A DNA stretch of 64,000 nucleotides from Ga0077555 sp963761475 (lineage in GTDB: Bacteria; Pseudomonadota; Alphaproteobacteria; Rhizobiales; Hyphomicrobiaceae): positions 806,001 through 870,000 of the forward strand of contig CAVXGT010000019.1 of the NCBI GenBank assembly GCA_963761475.1. Reading direction: 5' to 3'. Positions within the stretch are counted from its first letter, which is position 1. The number at the start of each line of letters is the position of its first letter. This document shows positions 34,587-44,013 of this stretch, piece after piece. The position numbers were made by a program, and so were the translations under genes. Below the pieces are notes generated by a model. The model made no database searches. It worked only from the letters and a program-made list of their open reading frames with translations, and was not told where the DNA came from.

Positions 34587-35609
34587 ATGACCGACGCCCG
34601 CCAACTGCATCGAGACGCGCTGGTCATCGATGGCCTTGTCTATCACAGTGACGGCGACGTCGGCTCGCTCAAAGCGGGTGGCATCGATGCCTTGAACGTC
34701 ACGACCTGCCACTTTGAGGCTGATTTTGCGGAAGCCTGTCAGGAGATCGCGCGCTGGCACGGGCGACTGGCGGCACGCAACTCGCCGTGGATGCAGATCG
34801 AGACGGCTGCGGACTTCGACCGCGCGCGGGCAGACGGCAAGATCGGCATCATCATGGGCTGGCAGAACTCGCGTCCGATCGGCGACGAGCCCGACCGGCT
34901 CTACTTGTTCCGCAGGCTCGGCCTCAGGATCATGCAGCTCACCTACAACTTTCGCAACGCGCTGGGCGATGGGTGCCTGGAGCCGGAAGAAGCCGGGTTG
35001 ACGCTACTCGGACGCCAGTGCGTCAGGATCATGAACGAGATGGGCATTGCCATCGATCTGTCTCATGTCGGGCAGAGGACGATGTGGGGGGCGATCGAGA
35101 CCTCGAGCCAGCCGGTGCTCATCACCCACGCCAATGCTCGCGCACTCACTAATCTCGAGCGCAACAAGACCGACGACATCATCAAGGCGGTGGCGGAAAA
35201 GGGCGGCGTGATCGGCGCCAGCATCTATGGTCCGATGTGCTGGGACCAGGATCCCGCCCACAAGCCCTCGATCGACGACTACGTCAGGCATGTCGAGCAT
35301 CTCGTCAACATTGCGGGCATCGGCCATGTCAGCTTCGGCACCGATCTTGCGGCAGGGGCGAATTTCCAGCGCATGGCGTTCGAAAGGGGCCATTGGCGGC
35401 GATGGGAAGGCATCAACCGGTTCAACCGGGTATTCGGCGAGGAGATCCCGCAGCGCTACCTCACCGATTGCAGCTCTCATGCGGATCTGCCCAAGGTCAC
35501 CGAGGCCCTGGTCAAGCGCGGCTGGGGCGAGGCGGACGTGCGCGCCTATCTCGGCGGCAACCTGCGCCGGGTGCTCGATCAGATCTGGCAGGCCGGGCAC
35601 GCGATTTAG
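34587..35609 (+). CDS. Membrane dipeptidase-type hydrolase (peptidase M19)
   Basis: A 340-residue M19 metallohydrolase of the renal dipeptidase family. Typical blocks are LVIDGLVYH (in place of the usual DGHND), GIIMGWQNSRPIGD, LRIMQLTYNFRNALGDGCLE, GIAIDLSHVG with the metal His, PVLITHANARAL, and SFGTDLAAGANF. The canonical first-metal motif HxD near the N-terminus appears altered to VYHSDGD. It follows the orphan binding protein by 129 bases on the same strand. In other bacteria M19 genes often accompany peptide or betaine-like transporters, so joint function is plausible but not shown. Confidence 0.87.
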   Translation: MTDARQLHRDALVIDGLVYHSDGDVGSLKAGGIDALNVTTCHFEADFAEACQEIARWHGRLAARNSPWMQIETAADFDRARADGKIGIIMGWQNSRPIGDEPDRLYLFRRLGLRIMQLTYNFRNALGDGCLEPEEAGLTLLGRQCVRIMNEMGIAIDLSHVGQRTMWGAIETSSQPVLITHANARALTNLERNKTDDIIKAVAEKGGVIGASIYGPMCWDQDPAHKPSIDDYVRHVEHLVNIAGIGHVSFGTDLAAGANFQRMAFERGHWRRWEGINRFNRVFGEEIPQRYLTDCSSHADLPKVTEALVKRGWGEADVRAYLGGNLRRVLDQIWQAGHAI

Positions 35610-35858
35610 CCACAATCGTCCGCCACTGCGCGATCGAGAAACGGCAGGCAGGCCCATTCAGGGGATCGATCAAGCCCCCTGGTCGCTGTGACGGCAGCCG
35701 CCTTCCGAATTAAGGTGTTGCCCTGCTACTGCGAGGCAGGCAAACCCTGCACATCCAATTCACGTCGGCTCCGGCCCCTATTTGGGCGAAAGCAGGAGCT
35801 GGCGGTTTTCCGTGGGCGCCTCGTGTCCCACGTTTCAAACCGTGTTCAAGAGTGCCAA

Positions 35859-37760
<1,902 letters not shown>

Positions 37761-38239
37761 CCAACGCATAAAAATCTGGCGGTGCGACAGCCAAAGGCTG
37801 TCTTGGCGGGCGCCGCTGGTGTCGAGTTCGGGCTAGGGGCTGGGGTCTGCGACTGCATCTTTGCGGGGCGTGGCGGACAAAGCGCGCGGACGTTGCCACA
37901 ATCTCGACTTGAATTGTTCCGGCGAGGTCGGCATTGTCTCGGCTGGATTTAAGCGCGCCATGGATCGACCTCTGGGTAGTGGGGCAGGTGCGGCGCCGAG
38001 TCGTCATGTCCGTGACGTCGGGTCAACCGATGCCGGGAGCCGATTGCTATTGGATGCGGCAAGCGTGCTGTAGCCCCGGCGATTGGCGGAGGAGGGAAAG
38101 TGATCTCTCACAGGTGTGTCGTCAGCGGGCCGGAGTTTGTGATTCCGGCCAGTGGCATCGATGTTGCCGGGCGGTGGGAACCGTCGCGGAGGTGGCTGGG
38201 TGTGTGCGGGCATATCGCAGGTCCCGAGAGGGGTGCGCC
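37761..38239. other. Intergenic region before the antiporter operon, with two hairpins
   Basis: No convincing gene. Shortly after the ABC exporter stop, GACAGCC (37786-37792) pairs with GGCTGTC (37796-37802) around AAA, followed by only TT, a weak terminator. Further on, GGCCGGA (38128-38134) pairs perfectly with TCCGGCC (38144-38150), 90 bases ahead of the first antiporter gene, and may be a leader-RNA structure. A purine-rich GGAGGAGGGAAAG stretch near 38090 lies before a frame without similarity. Confidence 0.4.
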
Positions 38240-38713
38240 ATGCGGCTGATCTCTCTGTTTGTGGTGCTGCTGGTGTTTTGGCTGGCGCTTTCGGGCCATT
38301 ACACAACGTTTCTCATCTCAGTTGGCGTGCTGACTTCCATCGGCTGCCTGCTGGTCGCGCGGAAAATGGATGTCACTGATTCCGAAGGGCATCCGATCGA
38401 GTTCCTCCCCAACGGACTGACCTATTTCCCATGGTTGTGGTGGGAGATCTGCAAGTCGGCTTGGAGCGTGACGAAGGTGGTGCTCGATCCGGAATTGCCG
38501 ATCTCGCCGACCATGACGCGGGTTGCTGCAACACAAAAAAGCACGGTCGGCGTCAACGTCTACGCCAACTCGATCACGCTGACGCCGGGCACGATCACCA
38601 CCGACGTCAACGGCAACGTTCTGACGATACACGCGCTGGTGGCCGATGGCGCCGACGACCTTGAAGGCGGTGGCATGGATGATCGTGTGACGCGGTTCGA
38701 GGGGATGCGCTGA
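38240..38713 (+). CDS. mrpE: Mrp-type antiporter subunit E (MbhA-like)
   Basis: A 157-residue membrane subunit, first gene of a ten-gene operon. Two hydrophobic segments at the N-terminus (LISLFVVLLVFWLALSG, TTFLISVGVLTSIGCLLV) are followed by the MrpE soluble part: LTYFPWLWWEICKSAWSVTK, then VNVYANSITLTPGTITTDVN and HALVADGAD. Start at the ATG at 38240, from which MRLISLF opens directly into the first membrane helix. Earlier ATGs read through sequence without family character. The stop codon TGA overlaps the ATG of subunit F (TGATG). Confidence 0.9.
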   Translation: MRLISLFVVLLVFWLALSGHYTTFLISVGVLTSIGCLLVARKMDVTDSEGHPIEFLPNGLTYFPWLWWEICKSAWSVTKVVLDPELPISPTMTRVAATQKSTVGVNVYANSITLTPGTITTDVNGNVLTIHALVADGADDLEGGGMDDRVTRFEGMR

Positions 38714-38988
38714 TGTTCGTGGCTGCCACGCTTGCCATTCTGGTCGCGCTGCTGCTGGCCGTCATCCGGGCGATTGCCGGCCCGACGGTATTCGATCGGG
38801 TTTTGGCCGGTAACTCGATTGGTACGCTCGCCATCCTGCTGCTGGCTGCGCTCGGCTTTCTCACCGGGCGGCCGGAGTGGCTCGATATCGCCATCACCTA
38901 CGGCTTGCTCAACTTGATCTCGACGCTCGCCATCCTGAAATTCTTCCGACACGGCGACCTTGCCTATGACGTGGACGAGGATCAATGA
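38713..38988 (+). CDS. mrpF: Mrp-type antiporter subunit F (MbhB-like)
   Basis: A 91-residue protein with three hydrophobic segments and the MrpF pattern: RAIAGPTVFDRVLAGNSIG in the first loop, LAALGFLTGRPEWLDIAITY, then LLNLISTLAILKFF before an acidic tail. The family normally has about 90 residues and the loop motif GPTxxDRVLA, so the gene is complete. It starts in the stop codon of subunit E and its own stop overlaps the start of subunit G (ATGA). Confidence 0.92.
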   Translation: MFVAATLAILVALLLAVIRAIAGPTVFDRVLAGNSIGTLAILLLAALGFLTGRPEWLDIAITYGLLNLISTLAILKFFRHGDLAYDVDEDQ

Positions 38989-39383
38989 CGATGTCGCACC
39001 TGACATGGCAACTGCTTGTGGAGGTCCTAAGCTGGGCCTTCATCCTCGGAGGATCGTTCTTCACGGTCGTGGGTACGATCGGGCTGGTGCGGATGCCGGA
39101 ATTGTTCACGCGGATGCATGCAGCGAGCGTCACCGATACGCTCGGTGCGGGGCTGCTGCTGATCGGCATGATGCTGCAGGCGGGGCTGACGCTGGTTACG
39201 GCCAAGCTGATTTTTATTTTCCTGCTGCTGTTTTTTACGGGACCGGTCATCACGCATGCGCTGGCTCAGGCGGCGATGCAGGCCGGCGTCCATCCCAAGC
39301 TGGATGAGGACCGGCGGCATCGCGACGTTCCGGGGGCCGGTCCGGCGCCGGAGCGGATTGACGGCGTGGGGAGGGCTGACTAG
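38985..39383 (+). CDS. mrpG: Mrp-type antiporter subunit G (MbhC-like)
   Basis: A 132-residue protein with three hydrophobic segments: LSWAFILGGSFFTVVGTIGL, DTLGAGLLLIGMMLQAG and LIFIFLLLFFTGPVITHAL. The MrpG hallmark GLVRMPELFTRMHAASVTDT is in the first loop. The 30-residue charged C-terminal tail (HPKLDEDRRHRDVPGAGP) lies beyond the usual family end. It overlaps subunit F and ends five bases before the DUF4040 subunit. Confidence 0.92.
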   Translation: MTMSHLTWQLLVEVLSWAFILGGSFFTVVGTIGLVRMPELFTRMHAASVTDTLGAGLLLIGMMLQAGLTLVTAKLIFIFLLLFFTGPVITHALAQAAMQAGVHPKLDEDRRHRDVPGAGPAPERIDGVGRAD

Positions 39384-39387
39384 GCGC

Positions 39388-39966
39388 ATGGAGCTTTTCA
39401 TCAACATGGCGCTGCTGACGCTGCTGGCGATCGTCATGATCGCCATCGCGCGGCAGCGCAACCTCTTCGGGGCTGTGATGCTCGCCGGCGTCTACAGCTT
39501 CCTGATGGCCAGCCTGTTGATCGCACTCGACGCTGTCGATGTCGCTATGACGGAAGCGTCCGTTGGGGCGGGTGTGTCGACGGTGTTTCTGCTGGCGACG
39601 CTGCATCTCACTCAAAGCCTCGAGCAGAAGACTCTGCACACGGCGGCCATACCGGCAGCGGTTGCCTGCGTCGTCGGTGGCGCGCTGATCTGGGGGACGA
39701 TCGGGCTTTCACCCTTCGGCTCGCCCGACGCTATCATCCACAAGCACGTGGCGCCTAAGTATCTCAACGATTCCATCAAGGATACGGGCGTGCCGAACGT
39801 CGTGACATCGACGCTTGCCGACTATCGGGGCTACGACACACTCGGGGAGACGACGGTGATCTTCACGGCCGGCATCGGCGTCATGCTGCTGTTGCGCGGC
39901 TCCGGCCGTCGGCGGCGTGAGCGCGAGGCCCAGAACGAGGCGGCCAAGTCCGGGGAGACGTCATGA
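39388..39966 (+). CDS. DUF4040 subunit joined to an MbhE-like segment (MrpA C-terminal equivalent)
   Basis: A 192-residue membrane protein that corresponds to the C-terminal part of MrpA plus the start of MrpB. The first half (MELFINMALLTLLAIVMIAI; QRNLFGAVMLAGVYSFLMAS; VDVAMTEASVGAGVSTVFLL) is the DUF4040/MbhD domain. The second half (ALIWGTIGLSPFG; GYDTLGETTVIFTAGIGVML) is MbhE-like. In the archaeal Mbh operons these are two genes and in Mrp systems they are fused to the large MrpA; here they stand together without the MrpA antiporter domain. It overlaps mrpB by four bases. Confidence 0.85.
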   Translation: MELFINMALLTLLAIVMIAIARQRNLFGAVMLAGVYSFLMASLLIALDAVDVAMTEASVGAGVSTVFLLATLHLTQSLEQKTLHTAAIPAAVACVVGGALIWGTIGLSPFGSPDAIIHKHVAPKYLNDSIKDTGVPNVVTSTLADYRGYDTLGETTVIFTAGIGVMLLLRGSGRRRREREAQNEAAKSGETS

Positions 39967-40379
39967 GGCTCGACCTGATTCTGCGCATCGGCACCAAGCT
40001 CCTCCTGCCGTTCATGCTGCTGTTTGCACTCTACGTGCAATTCCACGGCGACTATGGTCCGGGTGGTGGATTCCAGGCGGGCGTCATCTCGGCCGGCATG
40101 ATCATTCTCTATGCGCTGGTGTTCGGTATCTCTAAGGCCAAGCTGATCGCACCGCAGTGGCTGGTCGAACGACTGGTGCCGCTGGGCGTGCTGATCTACG
40201 CGGGCACGGGTGTTGCCGGCATCCTGACGGGGAAGAACTTCCTCGACTATTCGCATCTGGCGCACGATCCGGTGCACGGGCACGAGTGGGGCATCTTCAC
40301 CGTCGAGCTCGGTGTGCTCATCACGGTCGCCTCGACGATGGTGGCGATCTTCTATGCCTTCGTGGAAAGGGGGAGATGA
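39963..40379 (+). CDS. mrpB: Mrp-type antiporter subunit B (MbhF-like)
   Basis: A 138-residue MnhB/MrpB domain protein with four hydrophobic segments. The hallmark is LYVQFHGDYGPGGGFQAGVI, followed by SAGMIILYALVFG, a loop with LVERLVPLGVLIYAGTG, and HEWGIFTVELGVLITVASTM. The Gly-rich GPGGGFQ turn and the Glu in VELGV are conserved in the family. The gene starts within the preceding one (ATGA) and its stop overlaps the mrpC start. Confidence 0.93.
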   Translation: MRLDLILRIGTKLLLPFMLLFALYVQFHGDYGPGGGFQAGVISAGMIILYALVFGISKAKLIAPQWLVERLVPLGVLIYAGTGVAGILTGKNFLDYSHLAHDPVHGHEWGIFTVELGVLITVASTMVAIFYAFVERGR

Positions 40380-40744
40380 TGCAGGGCATCATGACTTTCG
40401 CGGAGCACTACAACTACATGGTGACCATCTTCCTAATGGTCGCGGGGCTCTACATCGTGATCGCGCGCGGCAACATGATCAAGAAGCTGATCGGCCTGTC
40501 GCTGTTCCAAACTTCGGTCTATCTCCTCTATCTGACGCCTGCCAAGATCGTCGGCGGCAGTGCGCCAATCATCGACCCCGCCATCAAAGTCTACTCGAAC
40601 CCGCTGCCCCATGTGCTGATCCTGACGGCTATCGTGGTCGGCGTTGCAACGTTAGCGCTCGGCTTGGCGCTGGTGGTGCGGATCGAGGAGGCCTACGGGA
40701 CCATCGAGGAGGATGAGATCTTCGCCGAGGAGACCGACGCGTGA
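40376..40744 (+). CDS. mrpC: Mrp-type antiporter subunit C (MbhG/NuoK-like)
   Basis: A 122-residue subunit homologous to NuoK, with three hydrophobic segments: YNYMVTIFLMVAGLYIVIA, LSLFQTSVYLLYLTPAK and HVLILTAIVVGVATLALGLAL. Conserved features are RGNMIKKLIGLSLFQTSVYL and DPAIKVYSNPLPHVLILTAI (the NPLPxALxLTAIVI motif). The start is one of two adjacent ATGs (40376 or 40379) inside the mrpB stop. It overlaps the GTG start of mrpD. Confidence 0.93.
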   Translation: MMQGIMTFAEHYNYMVTIFLMVAGLYIVIARGNMIKKLIGLSLFQTSVYLLYLTPAKIVGGSAPIIDPAIKVYSNPLPHVLILTAIVVGVATLALGLALVVRIEEAYGTIEEDEIFAEETDA

Positions 40745-42234
40745 CGTCGCTCGAAGCTCATCTTCCAGCCCTGCAAGTGGTGGTGCCACTGATCGGTGCG
40801 GTTCTCTCGGCGTTCCTGAGGCGAGGGCGATCGGCGTGGTTGCTGGCGACGGTGGTCAGCTGGCTGATGCCTGTTATTGCCATACTGCTCATGGCCAAGG
40901 TCGTGGCGAACGGCCCGATTTCCTATCATCTCGGCGGCTGGGCGCCGCCTTTTGGCATCGAATATCGGGTCGATCTGCTGGCGGCGTTCGTGCTGGTATT
41001 GGTGTCGGGTGTTGCCGCGGTGATCATGCCGTTTGCGCGGGTGAGCGTGGCGCATGAGATCGAGGGTGACAAGCAGGTGTGGTTCTACACCATGTACCTG
41101 CTGTGCCTGACGGGTTTGCTCGGCATTACGATCACGGGCGATGCTTTCAATATCTTCGTCTTCCTCGAGGTGTCGTCGCTTTCAACCTACGTTCTGATTG
41201 CGCTTGGCAAGGACCGGCGGGCGCTGTTGGCCGCCTATCAGTACCTGATCGTCGGGACGATCGGCGCCACCTTCTATGTCATCGGCGTCGGTCTGCTCTA
41301 CCTCGTCACCGGCAGCCTCAACATCGTCGATATCGCGAACCGGCTATCTGACCCGGCGATCTACCAGGCACGGCCAGTGCTGGCGGCTCTGGCGTTCATC
41401 ACGGTTGGCGTATCACTGAAGCTTGCGTTGTTCCCGCTGCATGTGTGGCTGCCCGGCGCCTACACGCACGCGCCCTCCATGGCGACGGCGTTCCTGGCGG
41501 GCACGGCAACCAAAGTAGCGATCTATGTGTTGATCCGCTATTTCTTCTCGGTTTTCGGCGTTGCCATAAGCTTCAAGACCCTGCCGATCTCGGAGGTGCT
41601 TATGGTGCTTTCGGTGGCGGCCATGTTCGTGGCGTCGTTGATCGCGGTGTTCGAAAAGAACCTCAACCGGTTGCTGGCCTACTCCTCGCTCGGACAGGTC
41701 GGCTACATCACGCTGGGCATCGCGCTCGCAAATGTCGACGGCTTGACGGGATCGATCGTGCACCTGCTCAACCATGCGGTGATGAAGACGGCGCTGTTCA
41801 TGGTGATGGGCGCGCTGGTCTACCGGATCGCGGCTACGGATATCACGAGCATTGGTGGGATCGGCCGGCGTATGCCGTTGACGATGCTGACGTTCGTCAT
41901 CGGAGGCATGGCGCTCGTCGGGGTTCCGGGGACTGCGGGTTTCATATCCAAATGGTATCTGGCCGTCGGCGCCTACGAGCGGGGCTGGTGGCCGTTGATC
42001 TTCCTGATCCTGGCATCCTCGATGCTGGCCGTCGTCTATGTCGGCCGGGTGGTCGAGGCGGCGTGGTTCCGCGAACCTGATGAGAAGGTGGCCAAGGCGG
42101 AAGACCCGCCACTGCCGATGCTGGTGCCGATGCTGGTGCTGGCGATTGCGACCCTCTATTTCGGGATCGACACCGAGGGGACGGCGGGTCTCGCGCGGAA
42201 GGCTGCTGAAGCGTTGATCGGGGGGATCAAGTGA
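40741..42234 (+). CDS. mrpD: Mrp-type antiporter subunit D (first of three D-type proteins)
   Basis: A 497-residue antiporter-type subunit related to NuoM/NuoN, with about 14 membrane segments. The key proton-path residues are present: Glu143 (FLEVSSLSTY), Lys227 (GVSLKLALFPLHVWLP), Lys258 (AGTATKVAIY) and a Lys in FISKWYLAVGA. It starts with GTG at 40741 within the mrpC stop. The block LPGAYTHAPSMATAFLAGTA is typical of MrpD and MbhH. Two further D-type genes follow in the operon. Confidence 0.94.
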   Translation: MTSLEAHLPALQVVVPLIGAVLSAFLRRGRSAWLLATVVSWLMPVIAILLMAKVVANGPISYHLGGWAPPFGIEYRVDLLAAFVLVLVSGVAAVIMPFARVSVAHEIEGDKQVWFYTMYLLCLTGLLGITITGDAFNIFVFLEVSSLSTYVLIALGKDRRALLAAYQYLIVGTIGATFYVIGVGLLYLVTGSLNIVDIANRLSDPAIYQARPVLAALAFITVGVSLKLALFPLHVWLPGAYTHAPSMATAFLAGTATKVAIYVLIRYFFSVFGVAISFKTLPISEVLMVLSVAAMFVASLIAVFEKNLNRLLAYSSLGQVGYITLGIALANVDGLTGSIVHLLNHAVMKTALFMVMGALVYRIAATDITSIGGIGRRMPLTMLTFVIGGMALVGVPGTAGFISKWYLAVGAYERGWWPLIFLILASSMLAVVYVGRVVEAAWFREPDEKVAKAEDPPLPMLVPMLVLAIATLYFGIDTEGTAGLARKAAEALIGGIK

Positions 42235-43742
42235 TGTTGATGTTTTCCCCAGAACAACAAGCGCTTCTCGCCATTGTCGTGCCATTCATCGGTGTACTCG
42301 GGATCATGCTGGCGCATCGCTCTCCCAATCTACGCGAGGGCGTGACGCTGGTGACGGCGGGCGTGCTGGCGCTGCTGGTGTGGGGGCTTTGGGGGCCGGT
42401 GGTGGCAGGGGGCAGGCCGGAGCGCGCGGTGCTCGATGTGCTGCCCGGCCTGACACTCGCCTTCAAGGTGGAGCCGCTCGGTCTCTTGTTCGCGCTGGTT
42501 GCGAGTTCGCTGTGGATCGTCAACTCGGTGTATTCCATCGGCTACATGCGGGCGCATGACGAGCCACGGCAAACGACTTTCTACGCGTGCTTTGCAATCG
42601 CGATCGGCTCTGCAATCGGGCTGGCGTTCTCGAGCAACCTTTTCACGCTGTTCCTGTTCTACGAGCTGCTGACGCTGTCGACCTATCCGCTTGTAACGCA
42701 CTATGGCGATAAAGGCGCCATCATCGGCGGTCGCATCTATCTCATTTTGCTCATTGGTTCGTCGATGCTGCTGTTGTTGCCTGGCATCGTGATCACGACT
42801 GTGCTGTCCGGCACAATGGAGTTCAAAGCGGGAGGGATACTTCCGAAAAGTCTGGATCCCGGCACGGTGGGCATTTTGCTCGGACTGTTCGCGTTCGGTA
42901 TCGGCAAAGCTGCGCTAATGCCGCTGCATTTCTGGTTGCCGGCCGCCATGGTGGCGCCGACGCCGGTGTCGGCACTGCTCCATGCGGTTGCGGTTGTGAA
43001 AGCCGGTGTGTTCACCGTGCTGAAGGTCGTGGTCTATGTGTTTGGCGTGGATACGCTTGCGAGGACCGGGGCGAGCGACTGGCTTACCCTCGTTGCCTCG
43101 GCATCGTTGGTGCTGGCGTCGCTGGTCGCGCTGACCAAGGATAATTTGAAAGCGCGGTTGGCGTATTCGACAGTCAGCCAGCTCGCTTATGTTGTTCTGG
43201 CTGCGAGCCTTGCGACCTCGGCTGGCATCATCGGCGGGGCGATGCAGATCGCAATGCACGCCGTCGGTAAGATCACCCTCTTCTTCTGCGCCGGGGCGAT
43301 CTACGTTGCCACCCACAAGACCGAGATCAGCGAACTGGATGGCTTGGGGCGGCACATGCCCTGGACGTTTGCTGCATTCTTCGTTGGCGCTCTGTCGATC
43401 ATCGGTCTGCCACCGTTCGGCGGCATGTGGGCCAAGTGGTGGCTCATTCTGGGAGCGCTCGATGCGGGCAAGACGTTCGTTCTTGTGGTTCTGATCGCCT
43501 CCTCGCTGCTGAATGTCCTGTACCTCCTGCCGATCTTCCTCAGGGGCGTGTTCATGCCGGAGCGGAAAGCGACAAGCGTGGGGGCGGCCGCCGCCGGCCA
43601 CGAAATCGAGGATGGTCTTGAGCGCAAGTACTGGCTGGTCGTGCTGCCGCCGTGCTTTACCGCGTTCCTCTGTCTTGTGATGTTCTTTCTATCCGGGCCG
43701 ATCGCCGAATTGATCAAACCGATCGTCACCGTGACACCTTGA
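42234..43742 (+). CDS. Second D-type antiporter subunit (NuoL/MrpD paralogue)
   Basis: A 502-residue polytopic protein related to MrpD and NuoL (complex I antiporter-like). It differs from the preceding subunit: the N-terminal half contains NSVYSIGYMRAHDEPRQTTF, a NuoL/MrpA-type motif. Glu144 (FLFYELLTLSTYPLV), Lys225 (FGIGKAALMPLHFWLP), Lys256 (AVAVVKAGVF) and a Lys in GGMWAKWWLILGA are kept, so it should be able to move protons. The ATG at 42234 overlaps the mrpD stop (TGATG). It may supply the antiporter function that MrpA's N-terminal domain has in classical Mrp. Confidence 0.88.
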   Translation: MLMFSPEQQALLAIVVPFIGVLGIMLAHRSPNLREGVTLVTAGVLALLVWGLWGPVVAGGRPERAVLDVLPGLTLAFKVEPLGLLFALVASSLWIVNSVYSIGYMRAHDEPRQTTFYACFAIAIGSAIGLAFSSNLFTLFLFYELLTLSTYPLVTHYGDKGAIIGGRIYLILLIGSSMLLLLPGIVITTVLSGTMEFKAGGILPKSLDPGTVGILLGLFAFGIGKAALMPLHFWLPAAMVAPTPVSALLHAVAVVKAGVFTVLKVVVYVFGVDTLARTGASDWLTLVASASLVLASLVALTKDNLKARLAYSTVSQLAYVVLAASLATSAGIIGGAMQIAMHAVGKITLFFCAGAIYVATHKTEISELDGLGRHMPWTFAAFFVGALSIIGLPPFGGMWAKWWLILGALDAGKTFVLVVLIASSLLNVLYLLPIFLRGVFMPERKATSVGAAAAGHEIEDGLERKYWLVVLPPCFTAFLCLVMFFLSGPIAELIKPIVTVTP

Positions 43743-43752
43743 GGACCTGCCG

Positions 43753-44013
43753 ATGAGTGATTCAAAAGGACATCCTCCTGGCTGGTTTGATCGGCCGGAG
43801 AACGTCAACAAGCTCTGGTACGGAATGCTCGCGATTGCGGGCGCCTTGACCGTATCGGAATTCCTCTACGAGCATCATCCGCACTTCGACATCGAGAATA
43901 TTCCGGAGTTCTTCGAGGTCTTTGGGTTCCTGGCATTCGTCTTCATTGTTTTCGCGGGCACGTTGCTGCGCAAGGTCATCATGCGGGATGAGGACTATTA
44001 TGACCGCGACTAG
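43753..44013 (+). CDS. Small single-span membrane protein of the antiporter operon
   Basis: An 86-residue protein with a cytoplasmic-looking start (GHPPGWFDRPENVNKLWYGM), one amphipathic stretch and one strong membrane segment (FFEVFGFLAFVFIVFAGTLL). It ends in an acidic tail EDYYDRD. I recall similar small proteins placed between D-type subunits in bacterial Mrp-like clusters, but no function is known. It begins 10 bases after the second D gene, and the third D gene starts inside its 3' end, so it is part of the operon and probably a complex subunit. Confidence 0.8.
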   Translation: MSDSKGHPPGWFDRPENVNKLWYGMLAIAGALTVSEFLYEHHPHFDIENIPEFFEVFGFLAFVFIVFAGTLLRKVIMRDEDYYDRD

